Below, in pieces: positions 1 to 8,039 of a stretch of 50,176 nucleotides of DNA. Under the pieces are notes generated by a model that saw only the letters and a list, made by a program, of their open reading frames with translations, was not told the DNA's origin and did no database searches. The stretch is from Halosimplex carlsbadense 2-9-1 (GTDB lineage Archaea; Halobacteriota; Halobacteria; Halobacteriales; Haloarculaceae). Position 1 is the first letter of the stretch, and each line of letters starts with the position of its first letter. A program made the translations under genes and the position numbers. Location of the stretch: assembly GCF_000337455.1 (NCBI RefSeq), contig NZ_AOIU01000009.1, positions 1 through 50,176 on the forward strand, given 5' to 3'.

Positions 1-684
1 CTTGAGGAGTTCGTAGCCGCACATGCCCTCCCGTTCGGCGTAGCCGTACACGTCCTCGGGCGTGCGCACGTCGTCGTAGAGCCACCCGTAGAAGGCGTCG
101 GTGTCGGCCGTGAGGTTCCGGTAGTAGTGGTCGCAGACGGTGCGGTCTTCGCGGAGCTGTTCGATCTCGTCCTCGACGGCGTCGAGTTCGTCCATCACGG
201 CGCCGCGGGCGTCCGCGGCCTCGGCGCTGCCGTCGCGGCTCTCCTCCAGCAGCGCGCGCTGCTGGTCCTCCAGCTCCGCACGGTTCTCTTCTGCGTCGAC
301 GAGCTCCCGGGTCGTGTCCCGTAGCGCCTGACACTCCTCGTAGCCCACGTCGATGTGACACATCGAGGCCTTGCCCTGGAAGACGACGGCGCGGATCGGC
401 TCCTGGTCGGTGATCGCCGCGGCCTCGCGGACGAACTGGCGCATCTGCTGGTGGACGTTCGTCGTGATGACGACGGTCTTGCCCGTCTCGCGGGCGTACT
501 CCAGGGCGGGCGCGAGCGCCGAGAGGGTCTTGCCGGTCCCCGTCGCCCCCTCGAAGAGGACGTTCCGCCGCTCGTCGAGCGCGTCGTAGATAGTGCCCAT
601 CGCCTCGGTCTGGTGGTCGTAGGGCTCCTCGTACGGGAAAAAGCGTAGATAGTCGGGGTCTGACGCGCTCGCCACTATGGCCAT
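1..684 (-). CDS. XPD/Rad3-type Fe-S DNA helicase, N-terminal part (runs off window)
   Basis: Superfamily 2 ATP-dependent helicase of the Rad3/XPD/DinG group, a 5'-3' helicase family used in DNA repair or processing. The first 228 residues are present and the reading frame is open to the window edge. Walker A is GATGTGKT at residues 46-53, followed by the TTNVH motif near residue 75. Four cysteines (C109, C118, C184, C222) are spaced as in the XPD iron-sulfur domain, and the segment between C118 and C184 is a charged coiled stretch, as expected for that insertion. The ATG start at 684 is preceded by a TATA-like gcttttacc about 25 nt upstream, suggesting a leaderless message. The motor motifs II-VI lie outside the window, so XPD versus a haloarchaeal DinG-like paralogue cannot be separated. 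Confidence 0.9.
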   Translation of the reverse strand, partial: MAIVASASDPDYLRFFPYEEPYDHQTEAMGTIYDALDERRNVLFEGATGTGKTLSALAPALEYARETGKTVVITTNVHQQMRQFVREAAAITDQEPIRAVVFQGKASMCHIDVGYEECQALRDTTRELVDAEENRAELEDQQRALLEESRDGSAEAADARGAVMDELDAVEDEIEQLREDRTVCDHYYRNLTADTDAFYGWLYDDVRTPEDVYGYAEREGMCGYELLK

Positions 685-741
685 CTGTTTGCGCGCCCGG
701 GTAAAAGCCCTAGCCCAACCGCGGCGGAAGTGGTCCGCCGC

Positions 742-1704
742 TCACACCTCGGGTTCGAGGTAGACGGTGCGAACGCTCGCGTTCGCCGACTTCATCTCCT
801 CTTCGATCTCGGTGATGATCGCGTCGAGGTCGCCCCCCTGGAAGCCGGGCGCGAACTCCACGTCCGCCGAGACGACGATGCGCTCGGGACCGAAGTAGAC
901 GGTGCGGAAGTCGACGATGCGGTCGACTTCCTCGCGCCCCTCGACGATGGTTCGGAGCGTCTGCTCCTCGTCGGCCGGGAGGCTCTCGCCGAGGATGAGC
1001 CGCTTGTTCTCCCAGGCGAGCGCGAGCGCGAAGCCCATCAGCATGATCCCGATGAGCAGCGCGGCGACGGCGTCGTAGACGGCGTTGCCGGTCTGCTGTT
1101 CGAGGAAGATCCCCGCCAGCGCGAGCACGAGTCCGACCAGCGCGATGGTGTCCTCGGTCAGCGCTGTGAGGGTGGTCACGTCGCTGGTCTTGCGGAACGC
1201 CTCGCGCATGCCCGACCAGTCGTTCTCCTCGATCTGGGTCTTCATGCCGGCGTAGGCCTTCTTGAACGCCCAGCCCTCGAAGACGATGGCGGCCAGCAGG
1301 ACTCCGTAGTTGACGAGGATCGGGTCGAACCCGGGCGGCTGGAAGGAGAAGAAGAGGAACTCGACGGTCTCGCCGGTGCTGTGACCGCCGCCGTGGCCCA
1401 TCAGGGCGTTGAAGCCGTGCTTGGCGGACTCCCAGCCGGCGATGCCGAACAGGAACACGGAGACGAGGAAGGCGTAGAAGAACTGCGCCTTGCCGTAGCC
1501 GAAGGGGTGGCGGCGGTCGGCCTCGCGGCCGCCGTAGCGGAGGCCGATGAGGAGAAACACCTGGTTGCCGGTGTCGGAGATGGAGTGGTAGGTCTCCGAG
1601 AGCATCGCGGCGCTCCCCGTCAGCAGGAACCCGACGAACTTCAGTATCGCGATGGCGCCGTTGGCGATCAGCGCCGCCATCACGACCGACTTGCTCTCTG
1701 CCAT
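742..1704 (-). CDS. Cation diffusion facilitator (CDF) metal exporter
   Basis: 320-residue membrane transporter of the CDF family, which exchanges divalent metals such as Zn2+, Fe2+ or Mn2+ for protons across the cytoplasmic membrane. The N-terminus is a transmembrane segment followed by the family's conserved SETYHSISDTGNQ region with the metal-site His and Asp. RYGGREADRRHPFGYGK marks the first cytoplasmic loop, and several further membrane segments follow. The C-terminal ~90 residues form the soluble metallochaperone-like domain (RIVDFRTVYFGPERIVV). The second transmembrane site reads EDTIALVG, not HxxxD, so metal specificity may differ from zinc exporters. Start ATG 1704 follows a gattttga box about 28 nt upstream. 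A longer upstream frame exists but is antisense to the next gene and has no family similarity. Confidence 0.93.
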   Translation of the reverse strand: MAESKSVVMAALIANGAIAILKFVGFLLTGSAAMLSETYHSISDTGNQVFLLIGLRYGGREADRRHPFGYGKAQFFYAFLVSVFLFGIAGWESAKHGFNALMGHGGGHSTGETVEFLFFSFQPPGFDPILVNYGVLLAAIVFEGWAFKKAYAGMKTQIEENDWSGMREAFRKTSDVTTLTALTEDTIALVGLVLALAGIFLEQQTGNAVYDAVAALLIGIMLMGFALALAWENKRLILGESLPADEEQTLRTIVEGREEVDRIVDFRTVYFGPERIVVSADVEFAPGFQGGDLDAIITEIEEEMKSANASVRTVYLEPEV

Positions 1705-1800
1705 TGTCCGAGCCACTCCCGGACCCGTCAAAATCCTTGGGTCTTCGCGACCGCGGCCGGAGCCGAGCAGGCCTTTGCCCGTGGGGGCGAACTCGACGCC

Positions 1801-2346
1801 ATGATAACGGTCGTCTCGGACACGCACGGCACCGACGGGCATCGACTGGCGGGACGAACGCTGGCGGCGGTTCGCGAGGCCGACCTCGTGATCCACGCCG
1901 GCGACTTCACGACTGCGGCGGTGCTGGACGCGTTCGAGGCGGAAGCGGGTGCGGAACGCGACGGCGGGGACGGCGAGTTCGTCGCGGTGTACGGAAACAA
2001 CGACGACCCGGCGGTCCGGGGGCGGCTGACGGCGGAGCGAACCGTCGAGCACGACGGACTCCGGTTCGTCGTTGTTCACGGCCACGAACACGACGACACG
2101 TCGCTGTCGCTGCTGGGGCGCCAGGAGCGGGCGGACGTCGTCGTGGTCGGGCACTCCCACGAGCCAGGACGGCGACGGGTAGGGGCGGTCACGGTCCTGA
2201 ACCCGGGGAGTCACGCCGACCCGCGGTGGCACCGTCCGGGCCACGCTGAACTGGACGCGACCGGGGAGGGGGCGACCGGCCGGCTGGTGGCGCCCGACGG
2301 GGAGGTCTTCGACGAGTTCGACCTCGCCGCCACGGGGCGGGAGTGA
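1801..2346 (+). CDS. YfcE/MJ0936-type metallophosphoesterase
   Basis: 181-residue calcineurin-like phosphoesterase of the archaeal phosphodiesterase family (MJ0936/YfcE). The dimetal-site motifs appear in order: SDTHG (residues 6-10), HAGDF, YGNND, VVHGHEH and GHSHEP, followed by NPGS. All canonical metal ligands are present, so an active metal-dependent phosphodiesterase is expected; the natural substrate is unknown. The protein is soluble and cytoplasmic. Start ATG 1801 lies about 27 nt after a gcctttgcc element. It is divergent from the CDF gene, with 96 nt between the two starts that must hold both promoters. Confidence 0.93.
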   Translation: MITVVSDTHGTDGHRLAGRTLAAVREADLVIHAGDFTTAAVLDAFEAEAGAERDGGDGEFVAVYGNNDDPAVRGRLTAERTVEHDGLRFVVVHGHEHDDTSLSLLGRQERADVVVVGHSHEPGRRRVGAVTVLNPGSHADPRWHRPGHAELDATGEGATGRLVAPDGEVFDEFDLAATGRE

Positions 2347-2465
2347 CGGCGGGCCGAAGCGGGGTCGAAGCGGGGCAGGGCGGGGCGGCGTGCATCCGCT
2401 ACTTCGAGGGGGGCGGAAACGTAGCTGGCGGAAACTCAAACGACTGTTTCACCGTCCGACGGCGC

Positions 2466-3098
2466 TCAGCCCCGGACGTACCAGACGGCGAAGGCGCCGA
2501 CGAGCACGGCGGCCCCGCCGAGGAAGAAGAAGGCGCCCGGGCCCAACCCTTCGACGACGCCGGTCGAGGCGGCGGGGACGCCGGCGGGCGTCGGGGTGTG
2601 GGCGGCGGCAGCGGCGCCTTCGCCGGCCGCGTCGGACCCGGCGCCCAGCGAGGGCAGGGCGTCGCCGCCGGAAAGCGCCGAGACGACGAGGCTGACGACG
2701 GCGAGCAGGCCGACGGCGCCGAGCAGCCGCGAGAGGGCCGTCCTGATGCTGGTCGACTCCTCCTGGTCGCCCGCGAAGATGACCAGCGGCTGGTCTGCCG
2801 GGGCGTAGACGTCCATCTCGCGCCCCTTCTGGGAGTAGGCCGTGTCGACGACTTCGACGGCGCCGGCCTCTTCGAGGTTCTCCAGGTGGTACTGTGCGTT
2901 CTGCAGCGAGGTGTCGACGCGTTCGGCGAGCTCCGCCGGGGGTGCGGGGGCCTCGTGGAGCTCGCCGAGGAGGCGACGGGCGGTCTCCGAGGAGAGAGCA
3001 GAGAGGAGGTCGTCGGCGTCGTCGCTCTCGACGCCGACTACCCGCGGCTCCGCGTCCTCGGCCGCGGTTGTGTCGGGTTTGGAGGGCAGCAGCGACAT
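2466..3098 (-). CDS. Membrane-anchored winged-helix (ArsR-like) regulator
   Basis: 210 residues. Residues ~25-100 form a winged helix of the ArsR-like type (LLSALSSETARRLLGELHE, then TSLQNAQYHLENLEEAGAVE as the recognition helix and wing), followed by YSQKGREMDVYAP as found in haloarchaeal HTH proteins. The C-terminal half has one hydrophobic segment, an Ala/Gly/Pro-rich linker and a final membrane helix ending in WYVRG. This predicts a DNA-binding domain tethered to the cytoplasmic membrane, a layout common in haloarchaea. ATG 3098 is preferred because the domain begins soon after it; an in-frame ATG lies 19 codons upstream at 3155. The signal sensed and the target genes are unknown. Confidence 0.85.
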   Translation of the reverse strand: MSLLPSKPDTTAAEDAEPRVVGVESDDADDLLSALSSETARRLLGELHEAPAPPAELAERVDTSLQNAQYHLENLEEAGAVEVVDTAYSQKGREMDVYAPADQPLVIFAGDQEESTSIRTALSRLLGAVGLLAVVSLVVSALSGGDALPSLGAGSDAAGEGAAAAAHTPTPAGVPAASTGVVEGLGPGAFFFLGGAAVLVGAFAVWYVRG

Positions 3099-3235
3099 CT
3101 CACGTCGCGATTTGTACCCCTGCAGTATCAGTCTTATCACCTGACAGACGAGCAAGGCGTCGATCGTCGGGAATCGCGGTGAGTGGCTGGCGCGGTGCCG
3201 AAACCTCTTTGCCCGGTGGCGCGGTAGGCCGGCAC

Positions 3236-3388
3236 ATGCAGATCGGTGATCTGGTCTCGTGGTTCTTCGAGGACCCCGTCCTCCTGGCCATCGTCGCGAT
3301 CCTCCTCGGGTTCGTCTTCTTGCTCTACCTGTTCCTCCGCCGGACTGCGAAAGGATTCAAGGAAGGCATGAACCAGGGCAGACAGTGA
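3236..3388 (+). CDS. Small single-pass membrane protein
   Basis: 50-residue protein with a short amphipathic N-terminus (MQIGDLVSWFFEDP), one strong membrane helix (about residues 15-34) and a basic C-terminus (RRTAKGFKEGMNQGRQ). Positive residues after the helix predict a cytoplasmic C-terminus. A ctctttgcc box about 27 nt upstream of ATG 3236 supports a leaderless start. I recognise no function. The compact, well-formed architecture and the promoter argue that it is a real gene. It is convergent with ltaE, 13 nt away. Confidence 0.75.
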   Translation: MQIGDLVSWFFEDPVLLAIVAILLGFVFLLYLFLRRTAKGFKEGMNQGRQ

Positions 3389-3401
3389 CCGCGGCGCCGT
3401 T

Positions 3402-4412
3402 CTAACTCAGCGCCCGCTCGACGCCCGACAGCGCCGCGTCGATATCCTCGTCGTCGATATCCCAGTGGGTACAGAAGCGCACGCGATACTCCCCGAAGGC
3501 CACGCAGCCGACGCCCTCGCGCTCGCAGGCCGCCACTACCTCGTCGGCGGGGTCGTCGGTCTCGGCGACGACGATGTTCGTCTCGGGTTCGGGCGCCGAG
3601 AGGCCGGGAGCGGCGTCGAGGCCCGCAGCGAGCCGGCGAGCGCGCTCGTGGTCCGCGGCGAGGCGGTCGCGGTTCTCCAGCGCTCGGAGGCCCGGCGCGG
3701 CGAGGATACCCGCCTGGCGCATCCCGCCGCCCATGAGCTTGCGGTGGCGGCGGGCGCGCTCGACGAACCCCTCCGAGCCGGCCAGCACGGAGCCGACGGG
3801 CGCGCCCAGCCCCTTCGAGAGACAGACCATCGCCGAGTCGGCCTCTCGGGCGAGTCGCTCGGCCGGGGTGTCCAGCGCCGCGGCGGCGTTGAACAGCCGC
3901 GCACCGTCGAGGTGGACCGGCACGTCTCGCTCGTGGGCGACTCCGGCCGCGGCGTCGATAGCGTCGGGCGCGATGGCGGTGCCGCCCTTGCTGTTGTGGG
4001 TGTTTTCCAGCGCGAGGAGGCCGGTCCCAGCCCGGTGACCGTCCGCTTCGACGAACGCCTCGCGGACTCGTCCGGGAGCGACGACGCCGCGGTCGTCACC
4101 GTCGACGGGCCGGGCCTGGACGCCCGAGTGCTGGGCGACGCCGCCGAGTTCCCACTTGTAGACGTGGCTCTCGCGTTCGACGATCGCCTCCTGGCCCCGG
4201 TCGGTGTGCGTGCGGACGGCGACCTGATTGCCCATCGTCCCCGAGGGGACCAGCAGGGCGTCGTCGAAGCCCAGCACGTCCGCGACGCGGGTCTCCAGCT
4301 CGTTGACGGTCGGGTCCTCGCCGTACACGTCGTCGCCGACCTCGGCGTCGCGGGCGGCCGTCCGCATCGCCTCGTCCGGTTTCGTGACGGTGTCGCTGCG
4401 AAGGTCGATCAT
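3402..4412 (-). CDS. ltaE: Low-specificity L-threonine aldolase
   Basis: 336-residue PLP enzyme of the threonine aldolase/beta-eliminating lyase family, which cleaves L-threonine (and allo-threonine) to glycine and acetaldehyde. The N-terminus MIDLRSDTVTKP is diagnostic. GDDVYGEDPTV, PSGTMGNQ, the ENTHNSKGG segment and VHLDGARLFNAA follow in order. The Schiff-base lysine is K200 in CLSKGLGAPVGS. RRHRKLMGGGMRQAG is the conserved second half of the active site. Length fits the family exactly. Start ATG 4412 follows a gctatttcc box about 27 nt upstream. In this window the enzyme could link to glycine and one-carbon metabolism (serA, ahcY, folA). Confidence 0.95.
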   Translation of the reverse strand: MIDLRSDTVTKPDEAMRTAARDAEVGDDVYGEDPTVNELETRVADVLGFDDALLVPSGTMGNQVAVRTHTDRGQEAIVERESHVYKWELGGVAQHSGVQARPVDGDDRGVVAPGRVREAFVEADGHRAGTGLLALENTHNSKGGTAIAPDAIDAAAGVAHERDVPVHLDGARLFNAAAALDTPAERLAREADSAMVCLSKGLGAPVGSVLAGSEGFVERARRHRKLMGGGMRQAGILAAPGLRALENRDRLAADHERARRLAAGLDAAPGLSAPEPETNIVVAETDDPADEVVAACEREGVGCVAFGEYRVRFCTHWDIDDEDIDAALSGVERALS

Positions 4413-4473
4413 GGTGGCAGGTACGGAGTCGGCAGGGAAATAGCTGGTCGAGCGCCACGGGCCGAACGGCCCG

Positions 4474-5721
4474 TCAGTGTCTTGAAACCAGTTCCTCGGG
4501 CGTGCGTTCGTGGCCGTTGTAGTCGATACGGACGGCCGCGTCGCCGCCGGTCCGGGTGAAGTCGGTCACGTCGCCGGTGACGGCGTAGGTGTCGCCGTAG
4601 CCGGCGTTGCCGGTGAAGCCGCTGACGGTGACGGTGGCGTCGCCGTTGTCGGTGACTTCGTCGTTGCCGGCGGCCGACCGCTTCGGCCCGACGTTGCCGA
4701 TCGGGCGGACGGTCCCGTCGACGGTGAACTCGTAGGCGACCTCGCCCTGCTCGGTCGCGACGACCGCGAGCAGATCGGTCGCGGGCGCGGTGTCCTCGAC
4801 GACCCGCCACTCGGCCTCCCGGCGGACGTAGTCGCCGTCCCCGCCGGTCTGGGCGAAGTCGGTGATCGGGCCGCCGACGGCGTACACGTCGCTGTAGCCC
4901 GGATTCCCGGTCGAGCCGGAGACGGTCGTCGCGTCGCCGCTCGTCGAGACGGCGTCGTTGCCGCCGGGCGAGGCGCCGCGGCCGTCCGAGAGGGTCACGG
5001 CGCGGACCGGGCCCTCGACGGTGAACTCGTAGTCGACGGCGCCCTCCGTCGCGCCCATCACCTCGATGAGTCGCTCCTGGCAGGTGTCTTTCCCGAGCAG
5101 GTACTGCTCGGCGGCCGGGTTTCGGACGTAGTGGGTCACGTAGTCGAGGTCGTGGAAGATCTCGATGGCCTCGACGACCTTCCCCGCGTACTCGCCCGTC
5201 CCTCGGTAGACGCCGGTGATCCCGTCGGGCGACTGTGGGCCGTCGAGGTGGACTTTCTCCTGGCTCGTCCCGTCGACGAAGTGCAGGTCGACCTGCGAGA
5301 TCAGTTTCCCGGGATAGCCGTCCATCTCCTGGAACTGCCCCGGCCGGACGGTCGCCCGCGAGTCGGTGAACGTGACCGACTTCTCGCCGGGGTCGCAGTC
5401 GGTCGCGTCGTTCGTCGTCGTCCACTCGGTGCCGTCGAAGTCCGCGAACGTGACCGACTCGATCACGCGCCCGGACGCGCCGAAGGTCTCGGGCGTTCCG
5501 TCTCCGACGTCGACGAAACTCCCGTCTTCGAACACCGCCCGCGCGCTGCGGGCGCTCCCCCAGTCGTCGACGCTGACGGTCGAACAGTCGACCGTCGCCG
5601 TCGGCGCGACAGTTTCGTCCGTTGCGGCCGCCGTTGCGCCAGTTGTAGCCGCCGAGAGCGCCTCCAGCGCGCTCGATGCGAGGAACGTCCGCCTCGTGTT
5701 CCGCAGTGGTCGATCGGACAT
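4474..5721 (-). CDS. Tat-exported protein with two tandem homologous C-terminal repeats
   Basis: 415-residue secreted protein of unknown function. The N-terminus has a twin-arginine motif (R10-R11-T-F-L) followed by an Ala/Ser-rich hydrophobic stretch to about residue 34, as in haloarchaeal Tat signals; there is no clear lipobox. The mature protein is acidic. Two related ~75-residue units follow, at about 229-300 and 328-402. Each begins YEFTV(E/D)GxVR, then carries GND-V, TVSGxTGNxGY, D-YAV-G and TDF-TGGD, and each is probably a beta-sandwich module. The middle region (about 120-225) contains cysteines C109 and C214 and a YVTHYVRNP segment. I do not recognise the family. Surface binding or carbohydrate recognition is inference only. 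It is divergent from the TrpRS-like gene. Confidence 0.8.
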   Translation of the reverse strand: MSDRPLRNTRRTFLASSALEALSAATTGATAAATDETVAPTATVDCSTVSVDDWGSARSARAVFEDGSFVDVGDGTPETFGASGRVIESVTFADFDGTEWTTTNDATDCDPGEKSVTFTDSRATVRPGQFQEMDGYPGKLISQVDLHFVDGTSQEKVHLDGPQSPDGITGVYRGTGEYAGKVVEAIEIFHDLDYVTHYVRNPAAEQYLLGKDTCQERLIEVMGATEGAVDYEFTVEGPVRAVTLSDGRGASPGGNDAVSTSGDATTVSGSTGNPGYSDVYAVGGPITDFAQTGGDGDYVRREAEWRVVEDTAPATDLLAVVATEQGEVAYEFTVDGTVRPIGNVGPKRSAAGNDEVTDNGDATVTVSGFTGNAGYGDTYAVTGDVTDFTRTGGDAAVRIDYNGHERTPEELVSRH

Positions 5722-5735
5722 AGCTCGCTCCCCGG

Positions 5736-5763
5736 TAGGGGGAACCCCCTATTTCGTTATACC
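5736..5763 (-). promoter_or_regulatory. Promoter with hyphenated palindrome ahead of the Tat-exported protein
   Basis: On the minus strand a TATA-like gtataacg lies at about 5763-5756. It is followed at 5751-5736 by taggggg-aa-ccccct(a), two 7-bp arms around a 2-nt spacer. The palindrome falls where the transcription start would be and ends 14 nt before ATG 5721. That placement suits a repressor site, but no cognate regulator is identified. Confidence 0.45.
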
Positions 5764-5900
5764 CCTCCAACTGCCGGTAAGCGCGGGTTATCGACCAGCG
5801 TCCCGTGACCGAGTCGCCGGTGGCGGGTCGTCGACGCCGAGCATGTTATTCGGTACCCCGTCACAAATTAACACTTTAGTGTCGCGGTCGATCTCCGACC

Positions 5901-6974
5901 GTGACGAAACTCCATGCCCACTACGGGACCGTCCGCGGGCGCAACGGCTACGAACCGGTCGACGGGGCCGTCGGTCCGATACCGGCCGCCGAGCGACGGC
6001 GGTTCGTCGCCGTCGACGACCGGGGCGTCCTCACTCGGTCCGGCGAGCGCCGGACGCTGGTCGCGACCGGCGTCGGGATGACCGGTCCACCCCCCCTCGG
6101 CACGGTCGGCCAGTTCTCGACCGCGGTCGCGCTGCAGGAGACGGGCCTGGACGTACAGCTCGTGATCGCAGACCTGGAGCCGTACCACGGCGGCGCGCCG
6201 CTGGATCGCGTGCGGTCGCTCGCCGAGCGCTACCGCGCGTTCGCGCTCGACCTGGGATTCGACCCCGAGCGCGGCCGACTCCGCACCCAGAGCGAAGCGA
6301 CCGACGTGATGCGGACGGCGCAGTTGCTGGCGCCGTACTACGACCCCGACACGTGGGAGAGCGACGACGGCGAGGGGGCGACCGACGAGCGTCCACCGAC
6401 CGAGTGGGAGCGGGCCGTGCGCGAGGCGTACGAAGCCGGCGAGGGCGACCGCGGACCGGGGACCGCCGCTGTCGCCCACTCGGGACCGACTTCCGAGGCG
6501 GCGGATATCCACAGTGCCGTCCTCCACGGCGTCGATTTCCTCCACCCGCTGTACGCTGGCGACTACGAACAGGTGGTCCTCCAGTTCGGGATCGACGAGC
6601 GCCACCTGACCCGGATGGCGCGGCGATTCCGCGACGCCGCGCCCGTCGAGGGCGGCGTGGCGGGGCTGTACACCCGGATGCTCCCCGGGTTCGACGGGGC
6701 GCCGAAGATGGCCAAGTCGATCCCGGGGTCGGGCGTCTCGCTCGCGATGGACGAAGCGACGATCCGCGAGCGGATCGCCGGCGACCCGGGCGGCGACCCC
6801 GCCCGGTCGCCGGTCTTTCAGGCGATGTGTCTGGCTTCGCGGTACGGCGCCGAGCGGCTGGACCGGCTGGAATCGGCCTGCGAGGCGGGCGCGGAGGACT
6901 GGGAGCGAGCGAGGGCGGAGTACGCCGACTTCGTCGTCGACCTGGCCGAGCGGTGGCGGGCGACCGGTGACTGA
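5901..6974 (+). CDS. Degenerate TrpRS-like class I aminoacyl-tRNA synthetase homologue
   Basis: 357 residues resembling the catalytic Rossmann part of tryptophanyl/tyrosyl-tRNA synthetases. The segment around residues 55-95 corresponds to the first half of the fold, but the HIGH signature position reads TGPPPLGTVG (61-70) and lacks both histidines. Residues 212-240 (VDFLHPLYAGDYEQVVLQFG) resemble the tRNA-synthetase dimer/active-site strand. The KMSKS loop is retained as KMAKS at 269-273. It is well short of the ~500 residues of haloarchaeal TrpRS and lacks an obvious tRNA anticodon-binding extension. The GTG start at 5901 is supported by an AT-rich cactttag element about 25 nt upstream. It may act on a free amino acid or on non-tRNA substrates, or be inactive; ordinary aminoacylation looks unlikely. 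Confidence 0.75.
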   Translation: MTKLHAHYGTVRGRNGYEPVDGAVGPIPAAERRRFVAVDDRGVLTRSGERRTLVATGVGMTGPPPLGTVGQFSTAVALQETGLDVQLVIADLEPYHGGAPLDRVRSLAERYRAFALDLGFDPERGRLRTQSEATDVMRTAQLLAPYYDPDTWESDDGEGATDERPPTEWERAVREAYEAGEGDRGPGTAAVAHSGPTSEAADIHSAVLHGVDFLHPLYAGDYEQVVLQFGIDERHLTRMARRFRDAAPVEGGVAGLYTRMLPGFDGAPKMAKSIPGSGVSLAMDEATIRERIAGDPGGDPARSPVFQAMCLASRYGAERLDRLESACEAGAEDWERARAEYADFVVDLAERWRATGD

Positions 6975-6984
6975 GCCGGGCCGG

Positions 6985-7950
6985 TCAGCCCACGAAGATA
7001 GCGTGGAATGCGGCCGACTGGACGACGAGGCTCACAAGCGCGTAGGAGCCGTACACCATCGCCGGGGCGAGCAGTGACTCGGTGTCGGCGTAGACGCACG
7101 CGGCGACACCGACGAGGGCGATCCGGGTGGCCGCCGTCAGGGCTTCCCACGGCAGGTCGACCCCCTGCCAGAACGAGACGGTCGCGAGCGCGACCGCCGC
7201 CACGACGGGGACGGTCGCCGCCGCGCGGACGCGCCGGTCGTCGACGCGCTCGGCGGCGTAGACGGCGACGGCCAGCGTGAGGACGACCAGCACCGCGAGG
7301 CCGGCCCGGGTGGCGGACACGTCCAGCCACGGGCCGCCGCGGACGGCGCCGGCCGACGGGCCGAACCGCGGCGTCGCGAAGTACGCGCTCAGCAGCGTCG
7401 TCGCCGCGACCGCCCGCTCGGTCCCGACGGCTCGTCGGAGCAGTCCCTGGACGACCCCGTGATACAGCACGGCCATCCCGGCGACGAACACCGCGAGGAA
7501 GACCAGCGTCCGGCCGGTCAGTTGTCCGGGGAGTCCCGCGACCGCCGCCGTGATGTCCCCGACCGCGAGCCCGCCGGTGACGAGGACCGGGAGGAGCTGG
7601 AGTCCCGCGAGGACGGCCGCCCCCGACATCGCGACCCCGACCAGGCCTGCGGCGTCCCGTTCGGGGAGCGACAGCGGAAACCGGAGGTCGCGCTCGGACA
7701 CGGCGACGGCGGCGAGGACACCTAGTCCGCCCAGCACGAGCAGGCTTTGGACGACCGCGCGGGCCAGGTGTGGGTCGATACCGGTCGACGCGCCGACGGC
7801 GTCCTCGACCGGCCTGACCACGGCGTCGGTCAGGTTCACGTACGCTTCGAGCGCGACGAGCGTCGCGACGACGACGGCCAACTCGACGACGAGCGAACGC
7901 GGGTCGGCGGCGCGGAGGGTGCGAACGGCGGGCGTCCGACTGCGACTCAT
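6985..7950 (-). CDS. Multi-pass membrane protein, possibly CPBP-like
   Basis: 321 residues with about eight hydrophobic segments spread along the chain and short charged loops. The segment VFVAGMAVLYHGVVQGLLRRAVG resembles the position of the CPBP (CAAX protease/bacteriocin-processing) EExxxR motif, but the glutamates are absent, so protease activity cannot be claimed. Start ATG 7950 is chosen because a strong TATA-like gttttatc lies about 27 nt upstream and the preceding 12 codons contain that promoter. It is divergent from the aminopeptidase gene, with the two promoters sharing 89 nt. The function is unknown; a membrane enzyme or transporter is possible. Confidence 0.78.
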   Translation of the reverse strand: MSRSRTPAVRTLRAADPRSLVVELAVVVATLVALEAYVNLTDAVVRPVEDAVGASTGIDPHLARAVVQSLLVLGGLGVLAAVAVSERDLRFPLSLPERDAAGLVGVAMSGAAVLAGLQLLPVLVTGGLAVGDITAAVAGLPGQLTGRTLVFLAVFVAGMAVLYHGVVQGLLRRAVGTERAVAATTLLSAYFATPRFGPSAGAVRGGPWLDVSATRAGLAVLVVLTLAVAVYAAERVDDRRVRAAATVPVVAAVALATVSFWQGVDLPWEALTAATRIALVGVAACVYADTESLLAPAMVYGSYALVSLVVQSAAFHAIFVG

Positions 7951-8039
7951 GGACAGAAATGTAACCCAGACTGTGATAAAACGCACCCCGGCCGCCGGAC
8001 GACGAAACCGGTTTCACGCCACCGCCCGACGACACTCGC

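Noticed and set aside
730..1800. Long + strand open frame antisense to the CDF transporter, continuing into the phosphoesterase gene
   Set aside because: The first part encodes an Arg/Glu/Val-rich chain with no domain and mirrors the minus-strand gene; only the part from ATG 1801 matches a protein family.
3465..4559. Long + strand open frame antisense to threonine aldolase
   Set aside because: High-GC shadow frame; the opposite strand carries all PLP-enzyme motifs.
7400..7470. CPBP-type protease in the membrane protein at 6985-7950
   Set aside because: Topology is similar but the catalytic EExxxR and later His motifs are not present, so I call it only a membrane protein.
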